Shown: piece after piece, positions 23,452 through 35,939 of the stretch
How the letters are laid out: each line of letters opens with the position of its first letter
Numbering within the stretch: the stretch's first letter is position 1
Assembly: GCF_933775445.1 (NCBI RefSeq)
Contig: NC_065874.1
Coordinates: 13,039,001 to 13,103,000 of the forward strand
From: Argentina anserina
Taxonomy: Eukaryota; Streptophyta; Magnoliopsida; Rosales; Rosaceae
Direction of reading: 5' to 3'
Length of the DNA: 64,000 nucleotides
The notes under the pieces: model-generated
Database searches by the model: none
What the model was told of the DNA's origin: nothing
What the model saw: the letters and a program-made list of their open reading frames with translations, nothing else
Program-made: the position numbers and the translations under genes

Positions 23452-25606
23452 ATGACTGCTTCATACTCACCACAATCCAATGGTGTAGCAGAACGCAAAA
23501 ATCATACTTTAAAGGATATGATGAATGCTATGCTAGTCAGTTCTGGGATGCCACCCAACATGTGGGGAGACGCGATTCTCACGGTAAATTACCTTTTAAA
23601 TAAGGTGCCCAAAAAGAAAGAAGAGAAAACTCCATATGAGTTATGGTAAGGGAGAAATTCATCTTACAAATACTTAAGAGTATGGGGATGTTTGGCAAAA
23701 GTGAAAAATTCTCAAACCTAAAAAGGTGAAGAATGGGCCTAAAACGGTTGATTGCATCTTTAGTGGTTATGCACATAACAGTTCGGCTTATCGATTCCTA
23801 GTCCACGATTCGAATATTCCTGAAATCCATAAGGATACAATAATGGAATCGAGAAATGCATATTTTTTTGAAAATGTATTTCTACGGAAGTCTAGAGAGG
23901 AATCTAATTCTTCTAAACGGGCACGTGAAGATAACCAAGCTGAAACTGATGATGCTCAGGATCAAGAATCTGAGTTGGAGTCTGAATCTGAGTCTAAGGT
24001 TGAGGTTGAACCTAGACGAAGTAAAAGGGCAAGGACCGCAAAATTCGATGGACCTGACTTCTTGTCATATATGGTTGAAGGTGATCCTCGTACCTTCAAA
24101 GAGGTAGTAAGCTCTACTGATGGTCCTCTATGGAAAAAAGAAATCAAAAATGAGATTAACTCCATCATGCAAAATCACACTTGGGAATTAGTGGTTTTGC
24201 CACCTGGTTGTAAATATTTGACTTCCAAGTGGATTTTCAAAAAGAAATTAAAAGCTGATGGGTCAATAGACAAATACAAATATAAACTTGTTATTAAAGG
24301 CTATATGCAAAATGAGGGTTTAGATTATTTTGACATTTATTCTCATGTGACGAGAATAACCCCATACATATGGTACTTGCAATTGTAGCATTGCGCAAAC
24401 TTGAAGTACACCAAATAGATGTAAAGAAGGCCTTCTTAAATGGAGATGTAAACGAAGAAATCTCCATGGAACAACCGGAAGGTTTCTCTACTCATTCTCA
24501 AAGTAAGAAGGTGTGCAAACTGGTTAAGTCATTATATGACTTAAAACAAGCACCAAAACAATGACATGAGAAATTTGATAATTTCATGATCACTAGTGGG
24601 TTCAGAATAAATGAAGGTGATAAATGTGTAAATGTCAAAGACACTGAAAATGGATATGTCATACTATGTCTGTATGTGGATGATATGCTTATCATTGGGA
24701 GCAACGATAAGATGATCAAGTCCACTAAAGACATGTTGAATTCCAAGTTTGATATGAAAGACTTGGGACTTGCTGATGTCATTTTAGGGATTAAAATTAC
24801 GAGAACATCAAAAGGGTTTGTGTTGAATTAAACACACTACGTGAACAATATTCTTGGGAAATTTGACAAGGAAGGCTCTAGAATTGTCAGAACTCATGTA
24901 GATATGAATATACATTTATCCAAGAATAAAGGTGAAAGTGTTTTAATTAGAGTACTCGAGAATAATTGGGAGTCTAATGTACTTAACAAGTTGTACAAGA
25001 CCAGATCTAGCTTATGCGGTTCATAAGCTAAGTAGGTACACGAGTAATCTTGGAGCGATTGGAAGAGTACTCATATACTTAAGATATACTTGTACCTATG
25101 GGCTGCACTACACATCATACCCAGCTGTTATAGAAGGGTTCACTGATGCGAACTGGATATCTGACATGAAAGACTCAAAGTCTACTAGAGGATATGTATT
25201 TACGCTAGGAGGTGTAGCCGTGTCCTGAAAGTCCTCAAAACAAACGGTTATAACTAGATCCACAATAGAGTCTGAGTTTGTAGCACTAGACAAATGTGGG
25301 GAGGAAACATAATGGTTATGCCAGTTCATAGAGGACATTCCTAGATGGACAAAACGTGTGCCTACGATTGGTATACATTGTGATAGTCAATCTTCAATTA
25401 GCATGGCACATAGCAAGATGTATAATGGTAAGTCTAGACACATTCGTCGAAGACATAATACCATTAGACAACTATCAACTGGAGTTATCTCTATAGACTA
25501 TGTAAAGTCTAAGAATAATATTGCTGATCCTTTAACCAAAGGGTTAAACAGAGAGTTAGTTGAAAAATCATCGAAGGGAATGAGACTAAAGCCCATTGGA
25601 AATTAA
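23452..25606 (+). pseudogene. copia pol remnant: integrase end, reverse transcriptase, RNase H
   Basis: Integrase C-terminal sequence begins at about 23452 (YSPQSNGVAERKNHTLKDMM). Reverse transcriptase follows in pieces: WIFKKKLKADGSIDKYK, the region LEVHQIDVKKAFLNGDV and the catalytic LYVDDMLIIGSND. RNase H ends with SKNNIADPLTKGLNRELVEK near 25590. At least five stops or frameshifts divide it (near 23648, 24388, 24563, 24831, 25026 and 25228). Confidence 0.85.
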
Positions 25607-26184
25607 AAATCACTACAGTGGATACCTAACCTAGCTGACTGGAGATTTCAAGATCTAGGTTCAAAAGGGAAAACCCAATTGTGAAGATTAGTTCGGATCA
25701 CTATGGGGAGTTCCCCAAGTCAATTCCTATTATGAAAAACAGTGATACCCATAAGAATTAGGTTAAGCTAAAACTTTTAATAATTCTTATGCGTCAGGAA
25801 ACCGAGCAAAGTAGTGCGGGTTACTCTTAATTAAGAGATCACATATGCAAGAGAGAAGTGTGGCCGCTTCTATAGGAGTTAATAAGGGGATAACTCTTAA
25901 CAAACTACTTGGAGAACGAGACGTGTGTTCCATGGCCGAAATATGCACAAAAAAGAGAACTGAAATGTAACAGGGAGACTCAGATGTGAAGTATGTCATC
26001 ATTTACACAAATGACGAATATTTCAAAGACATCGCATCTACTATTTAGTTAGTAAAGTAAGCATACTTTCATAATGGAAGGCTCAAATGGTTAAACCTAC
26101 ATATCCTATGCAGGTTTCAACCTTAAAAATCTATCACCAAATTCTTTCGAGTCTTTGGTGGCCAATTTCATTCATGTGGGGAAT
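25607..26184 (+). other. Noncoding region before the 3' LTR
   Basis: Internal, untranslated part of the copia element between the RNase H stop and the polypurine tract. It has no recognisable domain. Confidence 0.6.
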
Positions 26185-26851
26185 TGTTGGAAAAATAGTT
26201 AAATAAATCATTTAAAACCAAATTTTAATTGATTAATTAAATTAAGTTAAATTTATAATTAATCAAAGATGAACATAGATTTGAGTTCTCCATAATGAAG
26301 GCTACAAGATCATATGTTTGTTTGTGTAATTTGGTTAGTGGGTGAATAATAAATTGTCATTTAAAGATGACTACTTAAAATGAGGGAAAATGTTTGTCTC
26401 AAATTGGAAAAGAGAAGTGTTGGAAATGATTTATATGGAATCCATTGTTTATGGATTGTAAAGTGTGTAAGTCCCCTTATACCCTCTCGCGCACGCGCAG
26501 GGGGTGCAAATCTTAGGTCACAAAGGAAACCTGTGTGACCTGCGGACACGAATGTAACACCGAATTGAGGGTCGGAGCCCCAGATTCTTTTTGCTTTTTT
26601 GAAAAATACGTTTCAACTTCTCTTGACTGTTCAAATTTTTTTTTTTTTGTAAAAACTATAACTGAAACGTTATTGTGTGTTATGGAGAAGTTTGTAACAG
26701 GTTGAAATCATTGCTTGTAACATATGTAACTCATGTATGTTATGATCTTTTGAATTTCTATAACAATCATTTTATTCATTGCATATTGCGAATCCTCACT
26801 ATATAAATAGCTACCATATTTTCATTGTAAAATCATTCCAAACACAATCAG

Positions 26852-26887
<36 letters not shown>

Positions 26888-27226
26888 GTGTTATTAGTTT
26901 TTCACTAGTGATAGAAAGAGGTCTTTTTTGAGTTCGTTGAGAGTTCTAGTTAGTAGTGCAACTTCCTAAGATTGTTTAGTCGTTTTATTCTGTGAGACAA
27001 GCGCTAAGCATCCTTGTACCAGTAGAGGAGGCGTAAACGTCTTAAGGACAATGTGGTATCACACACGTCTGGACTAGTTCTTCAACCATCAATCGTTCGG
27101 TATTTTGGTTGAATTCATATTGAAATTTTTTCGTGTTCTTCGTCACTCGATTTTAATATTGTGTTATAATTATTTATAATTCAATTTATTAAATTATATA
27201 TGTAATATATCATTATTTTCCTAACA
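26185..27226 (+). repeat. 3' LTR of the RGLG-inserted copia
   Basis: 1042 bp, TGTTGGAAAAATAG...TTTTCCTAACA, preceded by the purine-rich GTGGGGAA. It carries an expanded (CT)n run at about 26854-26883 and a small insertion near 26224-26245 absent from the 5' LTR. Confidence 0.88.
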
Positions 27227-27512
27227 GGTATTTCCATTAGGGCTGCAAGAGCAAATTTTGCTTCCTTTCTTGAGCGATCTGTATTCTTTGACATGATGTC
27301 TGTAAAATTTACAAACTGGAAGTTATCAAACGCTCGCGCAGGAATGTTATCATCAACTTCCTTCATCACGTCCCATGGTCCATCTCCAACTCCAACTACT
27401 ATAATCGACAAGGGGTACTCACTTGCCTTGACAATAGCATCGACAGTTTTCCTTTCCTGTGAGCTTAACACGCCACGGCCGTTATTAAAACTTTTAGTCA
27501 CTCCGGCGCGGC

Positions 27513-28979
27513 AACCCTTGCTCATTCGGCAGGCTCGCATGAGAGGGAACATACAGATCCATGACCTGTGGGGAATCCTCGACCCGCTTCGCGGATGCAT
27601 TCACTTTCTTAGTGGAAGCTGCCACTTTCTTTGACATCACGCGTCGCAACATTGTTACAGCTAGCCCTTCGATGTCCGGTGTCACGTCGGGATCATCTTG
27701 CTGCAGAAACGTCGCGTATCAGATATGCTCCGACTTCTCGAAGTTCCTATTCACTGAGAGCGTCGTAGCTGTACACGCAGCAACATATCAGTACGCCATA
27801 AACAAAGAAAATAGAAACTGACAGCGTAGCGCTTTTACTTACGATGGCGGCGGAGTAGTCCTTGCTCGAACAAAAGATACGGGTTCGTCAATACCTTCAA
27901 ATCGTGGACTAGGTCCTCACCTTGACACCTCCAAAGGTATGTCACACGATTCACGCGATCGACTTCCCACTTCGATAGCACCAACCTCCTTCCCGCTGGG
28001 CAAAAAAAAAACAAAGTCAGCAAGCAGTTATTCCGTAGCAAAAAATTTAGTAAAACATTAAGACCTACAGTTAATGGCTTGAAACCGCGAGGGAATACGC
28101 TTCTCTGGGAGATACTCTACCCCGTTAATACGCCCGTATTCCCATCCCCTCTCTACTACGAAGCTATTTTTCCTCCAATTAGATTCCGAGGAAGGCCAGT
28201 TCTCCAAGACTTGGAACTCACTACGCTCGTCTCGCCTAACGAACCGTGCAGTCCCTCCGTTACCATTCCGCTGGTTATAATTTATCTTGAAGAAATGGAG
28301 TACCTCTGCTATCTTGAAGAGCAAGCAGAGGCCGAGAAGGACTCGCCACATGTTGTAGCTGACTTGACCAAAGGTCAAGCCAAACTCTGCCACAAGACAC
28401 TGCAGGCGCGGATCCAACGACAACTCTACCCCAAGTCGTAGTACGGAAGGACTAACCAGCGCATACCCATCAGGCAGCATCGAGCCAAACTCATCAAGCC
28501 CAATTGCCCGAGCAACGATCGTGGCAGGCAACTGGAACTCCTCCACATAGCCATCCACCGTGGCGGAGTCAGCTCCATGCGGTTCCTCTACCTCTGACCT
28601 CTGCACTCCGTCGTCTAGCCAACGCCTTACAGGCGTTGGACTCAGTGTTGGGCCCGAAGTACTAGTCCCCGAGGCGCTCGCAATACGCTCACGTACGCTT
28701 TGATCTTGGCCTGGAGCGAGATTCACCTCACTTTCTCCAACCTCCTCATGTCTTGACTCCATAGTGCCTGACGATTCACTTGTTTCCCAATTCGCTAGCA
28801 CCCTTGCAAAGACAGAAGCACGATCTTCACAGCGCGAGTCATTTCCACCGCTTCGCCGCACCAAGTTCAAATAGTTGGCCTCCAATTCACTCGTCCACGA
28901 CCCAGAGGATGACGACGCGAACCAACTTCCCTCTACAGGCGCAGAATCGCTGTCAGTTAGTATATTTATCCTAGGCATT
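27513..28979 (-). pseudogene. Antisense ORF of the gypsy element (PF04195-like)
   Basis: The largest exon starts at ATG 28979 (MPRINILTDSDSAPVEG) and runs to about 28070. It has an acidic, Ser-rich N-terminus and then LDEFGSMLPDGYALVSPSVL and GLTFGQVSYNMWRVLLGLC, like the 'putative gypsy type transposon' family. Probable further exons are 27995-27845 (RRLVLSKWEVDRVNRVTYLW) and about 27705-27515 (DIEGLAVTMLRRVMSKKVAA), each with plausible splice sites. The role of these ORFs in the element is unknown. The 3' end is lost at the junction with RGLG, so I list it as broken. Confidence 0.6.
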
Positions 28980-29755
28980 ACGCTGCAGGAAGCAACACCG
29001 AAGTGAAAGACGAACAACCTAAAACTAGAAGTCAGAAAGTTAATTAGATCTATCCTACGAACCTCGCAAGAAAGAGTTTGAAGAACACGATGAACATCAA
29101 ACCCAGTTCGCGGCCAAAACTCATCAACACCGCCCGCACAAACACCTCACTTAGCCGGAAAACACCCATCCAAAGATTAAACAGACCCAAAACCTACCAA
29201 TTTGACGGAAAAACCCAAACCCACAACCACTGATTTACCCTATAACCACAAATTCACCAACAAACAACCAAAACCACAAGACGCATAAAAGAGATTCCGA
29301 TCAGAAACGTACCTCAAAAAGCCGATTTACACAAAGATCATGATAAGTTTCCGTCCAAAGCTTGAAGAAAAAGACACGAGAGCAAAGGAGGGGGAACGAG
29401 AGAGTTTTTAGAATTCGAAAACTTGGAACTGTCGATAATGACAGCCATCCTATCTCTTTCACCCTTTTTATAGTAAACTTCATACCAAATCTCGCCCATT
29501 GATTTCTCCAAAGCACTCTTTAGTCGTCGACCCAAGAGACATCGCTCCAGATCTCACCACGTGGCATGAGTTACCGAGGCAACATTTCGGTTACACACGC
29601 ATTAACTGCATGCAATAACTGTCTTCTCGGATAACGTCACCCCTCATGAAATTGAATCGTTCACGGCACGTCCGCCCAATGCATGCACGACACGTGCTGC
29701 CCACAACGTGAATTGCGTTGCTCACACCGTGAATTGCGCTACTCTCAGCCTACAA

Positions 29756-30210
29756 CACTACGCTCAAAGCTAGGGATAAAGACGTCCTACGCGTAAGAAT
29801 TTACTATGCTATGACGGACACACCACACTCATAGCTAGCGATAAAGACGTCTTACGCGTAAGAATTTACTACGCTATGACGGACGCACTACGCTCAAAGA
29901 TAGCGATAAAGACGTCCTACGCGTAAGACTTTACTACGCTATGACGGACACACTACGCTCAAAGCTAGCGATAAAGACGTCCTACGCGTGAGAATTTACT
30001 ACGCTATGACGGACGCATTACGCTCAAAGCTAGCGATAAAGATGTGTTACGCGTAAGAATTTACTACGCTATGACGGACGCACTACGCTCAAAGCTAGCG
30101 ATAAAGACGTCCTATGCGTAAGAATTTACTACGCTATGACGGACGCAGTACGCTAAAAAACAGCGATCAAACGTACTACGCATAAAGATTTCCTCTGCTA
30201 CAACGGAAGC
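29756..30210 (+). repeat. 65-bp tandem repeat, seven copies
   Basis: Units begin at 29756, 29821, 29886, 29951, 30016, 30081 and 30146, exactly 65 bp apart. Each reads CACTACGCTCAAAGCTAGCG, then AAAGACGTCCTACGCGTAAG and CTACGCTATGACGGAC. Copies differ by a few substitutions; the last is the most diverged. The array lies about 190 bp before the gypsy polypurine tract. Confidence 0.93.
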
Positions 30211-30401
30211 ACTGAAACCAACCAACACCCAAAGAGGTTAGACACGGCCCGTTACACCATCACCAACTCGGCATTCCTTAACCGGGGAGTGGGGGGACTA
30301 CGAGAGGGTCTGTGGGACCCACCGCTGATTATGGAGAAATGCTTAAATATTAACTCTCCAGTCAAGAAATTACCTCCCTAGACTGGGAACTTGGGGGGAC
30401 T

Positions 30402-30868
30402 TGTTGGCATATGCTTATGCCCGCCATAATCAGCACAACTATCAGCGCATTAAGGCTAATAAATAGCACAGTCTTACAATACTAATAGCGAGTCAGCCGC
30501 ACTAGCTACGCAATGGGTCTCCCGCCGGTCAAAACTGACTACGGACACGCCCTCACGCGGATCTTAAAGAAGACTCCAGAGAACACCTTAATCGGACCTC
30601 GTCCCACACCGAAAGAAAGGTAAATGATCTACCTCAACTCAACAATAAAAGGTCAAACCCTTGACTTCATAGGTAACTACATCCTCTACTGTTACTCTGC
30701 ATAAATTACCATCAGCCTAACTTGAGCGTCAGAGAGTTGAAGACCACGCCACCGTGGTCTCTACTTTGACGACGTGTGTCATTTGTGACAGTAAAAAGGC
30801 AAGGAATACGGCGTATCTCACCTACAAGGAATACAACGTATCACATCGGTATTATCACTACGTTAACA
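30402..30868 (+). repeat. 3' LTR of the Tat-like element
   Basis: TGTTGGCATATGC...CGTTAACA, 467 bp, directly after a G-rich purine tract. It has TG/CA ends. No partner LTR occurs in the window. Confidence 0.7.
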
Positions 30869-32325
30869 TAGTGAATTCGAAAACCTCATGAAAGATACCA
30901 ATCATATGCACAAATGAACTTAAACCATATGCTTACTCATGAAACAAACTCCACAGATCAAGGGATACTCATTTTAAGAATCATGCGGGATCTTTATAAA
31001 AGGTAGGTTTAGGCTCGGTAAGGATATCATTTTTCAGGGAAAATGAATCACAAAGGTCATCCTCAAGACTTAGCAGAGCAATAATCATCCACCTTATGTC
31101 ACCATAATCCATAAAACAAGGGCCAATTTTATCATGTTCGACCCATTCTTCACTCTAAACATTGTGAAAACGAACAAAGGCTAAAGTACAACATTATTGA
31201 GCCTTCAACAAATACATCACAACTCCAAATTCACATCAAACATAGCTATGCCGTAACTTCTTTATATATATATATATATATATATATATTTTTTCCTTTC
31301 AAGCCGTGTTTATGTATTTTTCTCTTTTTCTTCTCACGGCATCTTTATATTTTTTTCCATTTTTTTCATACGGTACAAATACATACATAGCATAACTCCA
31401 CACTTGAATCGAATCATCACTCCATATTAACACCAAGAAATCAGCTCTGCCAAGCCTTAAAGACAACGGTAGAGATACAACTATACTAAGCAAGGATATT
31501 AACATGTTGGTAATGAAAGAAAAGGCTTAACGTAGGCTCAAAGGGGTTCATACTAAGGTGTCCCAAGCAGGACTCATAAAAAGGATACGGCTATTTGGCA
31601 TAAAGTGGTGGAATCCTAAAAATATCCAACAATCCTTTTCAAAATCAGAGTATATTATGACATAAAGCTTCGAAAATTTCACAAAATAAGTTCTAGCATT
31701 CTCTAGTTCATTGCAATTCTATGGCATATGAATTGATCAAAATACATGTAATGAGGTTATATAGCCAAGAAACGATAGATTAAACTCTCCAAAGAAAGGC
31801 ACATATATGGCTTGAAATTCACATAGGTTACATGAATTCAAACGAGTAGGGAACATGCTCATTTTGTACCTAAGTTTCAAAATCCTCATGTACTACATGT
31901 TCGTACAATTTCTACACATCGATTAACCATCAAATAGCAATTAAGTTCAATTTCCAATCTTGTGATCATCTTTCAACCAATCATTCAAAGATCAACTCAT
32001 CCTAGACACTTAAAGGCATACCTAAGACTCAAAAACAAAAACAAAACTTAAAATCGAAAAACAAAACCGAAAATAACACTATAAATTGAAAATCAAAATC
32101 AAAACAAAAAAATTGAAACACATAAACATCAAACAATAGAATACAACGTATGATGTATACCCCACCCCACACTTAAAACTTACATGACCCTAAATGTACA
32201 ATATGATAAGTAACGAAAAATAAAAATTAGGGATAAAAAAAATGCAAACACTCGTTGATGGCTCCTTCATTGGCTTAAGTTTAGAGTCTATAGTCTAGAC
32301 TATCTCAAAAAGATCACTTGCTTGC

Positions 32326-35300
32326 CTAAGGATCAAGGAGAGACGTCTCCTCAATCACGTGATTCTCCATATTCTCAAAATAAGGCTTCAAGCGATGTCC
32401 ATTGACCTGAAATTCGGTGCCTTTCACCATACTCTTTATCATGATAGCACCAGAAGAAAAAACGTTAGTAATAATGAAACGACCTATCCATCTAGAACGT
32501 AATTTACCGGGAAACAACTTAAGTCGAGAATTAAACAAAAGAACTTTCTGCCCAACGACAAAGTGTGTCTTCCTAATAATATGGTCATGGAACGTCTTAC
32601 TCTTCTCCTTGTAAACCATTGCCGAATCATAGGCCTCATTCCTAATCTCTTCAAGCTTATGCAACTGCAACTTCCTATGCAATCCGGCCTCATCAATGTC
32701 CATGTTAAAATTCTTCACAGCCCACCATGCACGATGTTCAAGCTCCACAGGAAGATGGCACGCCTTGCCATAGACTAACTGAAATGGTGACATGCCAAGA
32801 GGAGTCTTGTATGCCGTCCTATAGGCCCAAATAGCATCATCCAATCGCCGAGACCAATCCTTGCATGATGGTCCAACAGACTTCTCCAAAATTCTCTTAA
32901 TCTCACGATTCGATAGCTCGACTTGTCCACTTGTTTGGGGGTGATAAGGCGTAGCAACCTTATGCATGATTCCATACTTCTTCAATAACGCCTCAATGGT
33001 CCGGTTGCCAAAGTGAGATCCTCCATCACTAATGATAACTCTCGGCATACCAAACCTAGAGAAAATGTTAGAATGAAGGAAATCTCAATTCGAAAGAGCT
33101 ACTCATCCGGAAAACTCTCTTAAATGGCTAGGGGCTCAGCATCTCTCACCAAACGGCTCAAATGGTCCGCCACAACATTGTCACTTCCCTTCTTGTCCTT
33201 GATCTCGATATCAAACTGTTGGAGTAAGAGAATCCATCGAATCAATCTCGGTTTGGCATCCTTTTTCGTCATTAAGTACTTCAAATCTACATGGTCAGTG
33301 TAAACAATAACTTTGGATTGAAGTAAGTAAGAACAAAACTTATCTAAAGTAAAGATCACGGCAAGAAGTTCTTTTTCGGTTGTGGTGTAGTTCTGTTAAG
33401 CATCATTGAGCATTCGAGAAGCATAGTAAATGGCATAAGGCTGCTTGTCCTTCCTCTTCCCTAGCACGGCTCCAACTGCATAGTCGGAGGCATCACACAT
33501 CAATTCAAACAGCAATGACCAATCCGGCGGTGCCATGATCGGTGCCGATGTTAAAAGCTTCTTCAATGTCTCAAATGCGTCCTTGCAATCATCATCAAAG
33601 TGAAAGGGAATGTCCTTTTGAAGCAATGAACTCAATGGTCTCGCAATCTTGGAAAAGTCCTTGATAAACCTACGATAAAAACCTGCATGTCCAAGAAACG
33701 ATCGAACATCCCTCACATTTGTGGGAAGGGGTAAGTGACGCACAAGATTTATTTTAGACTTATCAACCTTAATTCTTCTAGATAAAACAATATACCCTAA
33801 GACAATCCCTTGCGTAACCATAAAATGACATTTTTCCCAATTCAAAACCAAGTTAGTTTCTTCACAACGTTTAAGCACAAGTTCCACATTCTCTAAACAT
33901 GCATCGAAATTTTCACCATAAACAGAGAAATCATCCATGAAAACTTCAATTTTAGAACCAATATACTCAGAGAAAATGTGATGCATACAACGTTGAAACG
34001 TACCTGGAGCGTTGCATAAACCAAAAGGCATGCGACGATAAGCAAACGTACCAAAGGGGCATGTGAATGTCGTCTATTCTTGATCTTCCTCCACACCACT
34101 AATTTGATTGTATCCACTATATCCATCAAGGAAACAATAGAAAGAATGACCCGCTAACCTCTCAAGCATTTGATTAATGAATGGCAATGGCATGTGATCC
34201 TTCCTTGTTGTGGTGTTGAGCTTTCTATAGTCGATACACACACGGTGACCAGTCATCCTCCTTTGAGGCACTAACTCGTTATCTTTGTTCTTTACCACTA
34301 TGATTCCGGACTTCTTTGGCATAACTTGAATGGGAGAGATCCACCTACTATCCGAAATAGGGTAGATGACACCACAATCATGTAATTTAGTGATCTCGTC
34401 CTTGACAACTTGCATCATTGGTGGGTGAAGACGTCGTTGACTCTCCTTAGTCGGTTTGGCACCATCTTCAAGTAAAACTCGATGCACACACATTGTAGGG
34501 TTGATTCCCTTGATGTCGGCTAGGGTCCATCCTATGCCCGTCTTGTGCCTTTTCAAAACCTCAATCAATCTCTCCTCTTGTTCCTTGTTGAGTGCGGATG
34601 AAATGATCACTGGTAATGTGTCCTCATCTCCTAAAAACGCATACTTCAAGTGGTCCAGAAGAACCTTAAGATCAAGCTTTGGGGCTTGCACCACAGAAGG
34701 AAGATTCTTGTTAGTGGTTAAGATAATTGGACTAGGAGAGACATAACTTACCTCACGTGGCAAAACCTCAAGAAAGGCCACATTCTCTAGTACAAAAGAT
34801 GGCACGGCATCATTGGCTTTCAACTCAGAAACGTTGGAGCCATCACTTGCAAATCCGACCCCTTGGGCAATGGTGAGTGCCAACTCATCATGTGCCAAGG
34901 TATCTAGATAGTTATCTGCAAGGGAATCAAGAATGTCAACTGAAAAACAATCACTTAATTCCGAAAGGGGATACCTCATGGCTTCAAAGATGTTGAAGCT
35001 AATCACTTCACCGTCGAACTCAAAGGTGAGTGATCCACTAAACACATTAATCTTCGTTCTTGCAGTCCTTATAAAGGAACATCCCAACAGAATAGGGACC
35101 TCCTTGTCATCTGCTTCAGTTGGCTCCATGTCAAGGACATAGAAGTCCGTAGGGAATATCAAGCTCGAAACCTGCACAAGAACATCTTCAACATAGCCCA
35201 AAGGGACTTTGTTGGAACAATCAGCTAATCGGATAACTACACTATCTTTTTTCAAATCTCCTAGACCTAAGTTATCATAAATGTAGTAAGGCATTACATT

Positions 35301-35939
35301 GATCGATGCTCCTAAGTCTAGCATTATCTTATGAAATTTTGTGTTACCGATTGTACAAGGGATAGAAAAACTCCCTGGATCCTTAAGCTTAGTTGGTAGC
35401 TTCCTTTGGAGCACGGCTGAGACCGTCTCATTCATTGTGACAACTTCCTTCTCTCGAGTCATCCTCTTATCGGTGCACAACTCCTTTAGAAACTTAGCGT
35501 ACTTCGGGATTTGTTGAATGCATTCAATGAGAGGCATGTTCACTTCTACCCTCTTAAAGATGTCGAGCATGGCTTGATCAGAGTCATCCTTCTTCTTCTT
35601 TGCGAATCTATTGGGGAATGGGACACGAGGAAGAGCATTAGTTGAAACCAAACCACTAGAGTTAGGATCCTTACCTGTCTCATGCACGCCATGAGTACTT
35701 TGGGGCAGAGGCACGACATCATTAACCTTAAAGGCATGGTCCTTCTCTAGGTCATTTGCATTGGAATTCTCAGCCTCTTTGTCTTTAGAAGGCATGGCCT
35801 TCTTGATTGGCTGCAATGGAGCATCTAAGAGCCTGCCACTTCTTGTCATCATGGCCTTCACATTGGGATTTGGCTCGGTTTGGCTTGGCAACTTACCTCC
35901 TTCATGGATCTTACCCATGAAGTCGATCACTTGTCCCAT
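32326..35939 (-). pseudogene. gypsy pol: protease, reverse transcriptase, RNase H, partial integrase
   Basis: Reading leftward from 35939: a linker, an aspartic protease with LDLGASINVMPYYIYDNLGL, then reverse transcriptase (HRVCIDYRKLNTTTRKDHMP, CFLDGYSGYNQI), an in-frame stop near 34073, MPFGLCNAPGTFQRCM, the catalytic FMDDFSVYG, and RNase H ([14 protein letters not shown]). A second stop lies near 33394. After RNase H the frame jumps at about 33060-33100 straight to [13 protein letters not shown] in the integrase core, so the zinc-binding N-terminus of integrase has been deleted. The integrase end closes at 32326. Confidence 0.88.

Larger units (their letters stand above)
20845..27226 (+). 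mobile_element. Ty1/copia element inserted in RGLG coding exon
   Basis: 6382 bp bounded by LTRs beginning TGTTG and ending CCTAACA, with GGTAT on each side (20840-20844 and 27227-27231). The coding order gag, integrase remnant, reverse transcriptase, RNase H on + identifies Ty1/copia. Protease and most of integrase are missing or unrecognisable between 22937 and 23450, and stops break the rest. The element is opposite in orientation to the host gene. Clear LTR differences indicate it is not a recent insertion. Confidence 0.93.
20464..27512 (-). pseudogene. RGLG-type copine/RING E3 ubiquitin ligase, 3' part only, split by a copia element
   Basis: Two minus-strand pieces are collinear: 27512-27232 encodes the end of the copine/vWA domain (VDAIVKASEYPLSIIVVG, DDNIPARAFDNFQFVNFT, ALAALMEIP), and 20839-20464 continues with SQYEATLELGLLG, a Ser-rich linker and a C-terminal RING (CPICLSDAINMAFGCVHQ, CCECG, CPICR, stop after RIKLH). 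Between them lies a complete copia element with target duplication GGTAT; removing it and one GGTAT joins the frame exactly at EIP/SQY. Upstream of about 27512 the similarity stops at a truncated gypsy element, so the N-terminal half is absent. RGLG proteins are membrane-associated ligases making Lys63-linked chains; this copy cannot make one. Both remaining pieces are free of stops. Confidence 0.9.
27513..30868 (+). mobile_element. 3' part of a Tat-lineage Ty3/gypsy-like element
   Basis: On + the order is a reverse-oriented ORF (27513-28979), a 65-bp tandem array, a purine-rich tract (GGAACTTGGGGGGACT) and an LTR (30402-30868). An antisense ORF between pol and the 3' LTR is known in Tat elements such as RIRE2 and Grande. 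No pol, gag or 5' LTR is present: the left end is cut where RGLG sequence begins. The lineage assignment is inference from this layout and the ORF family. Confidence 0.65.
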
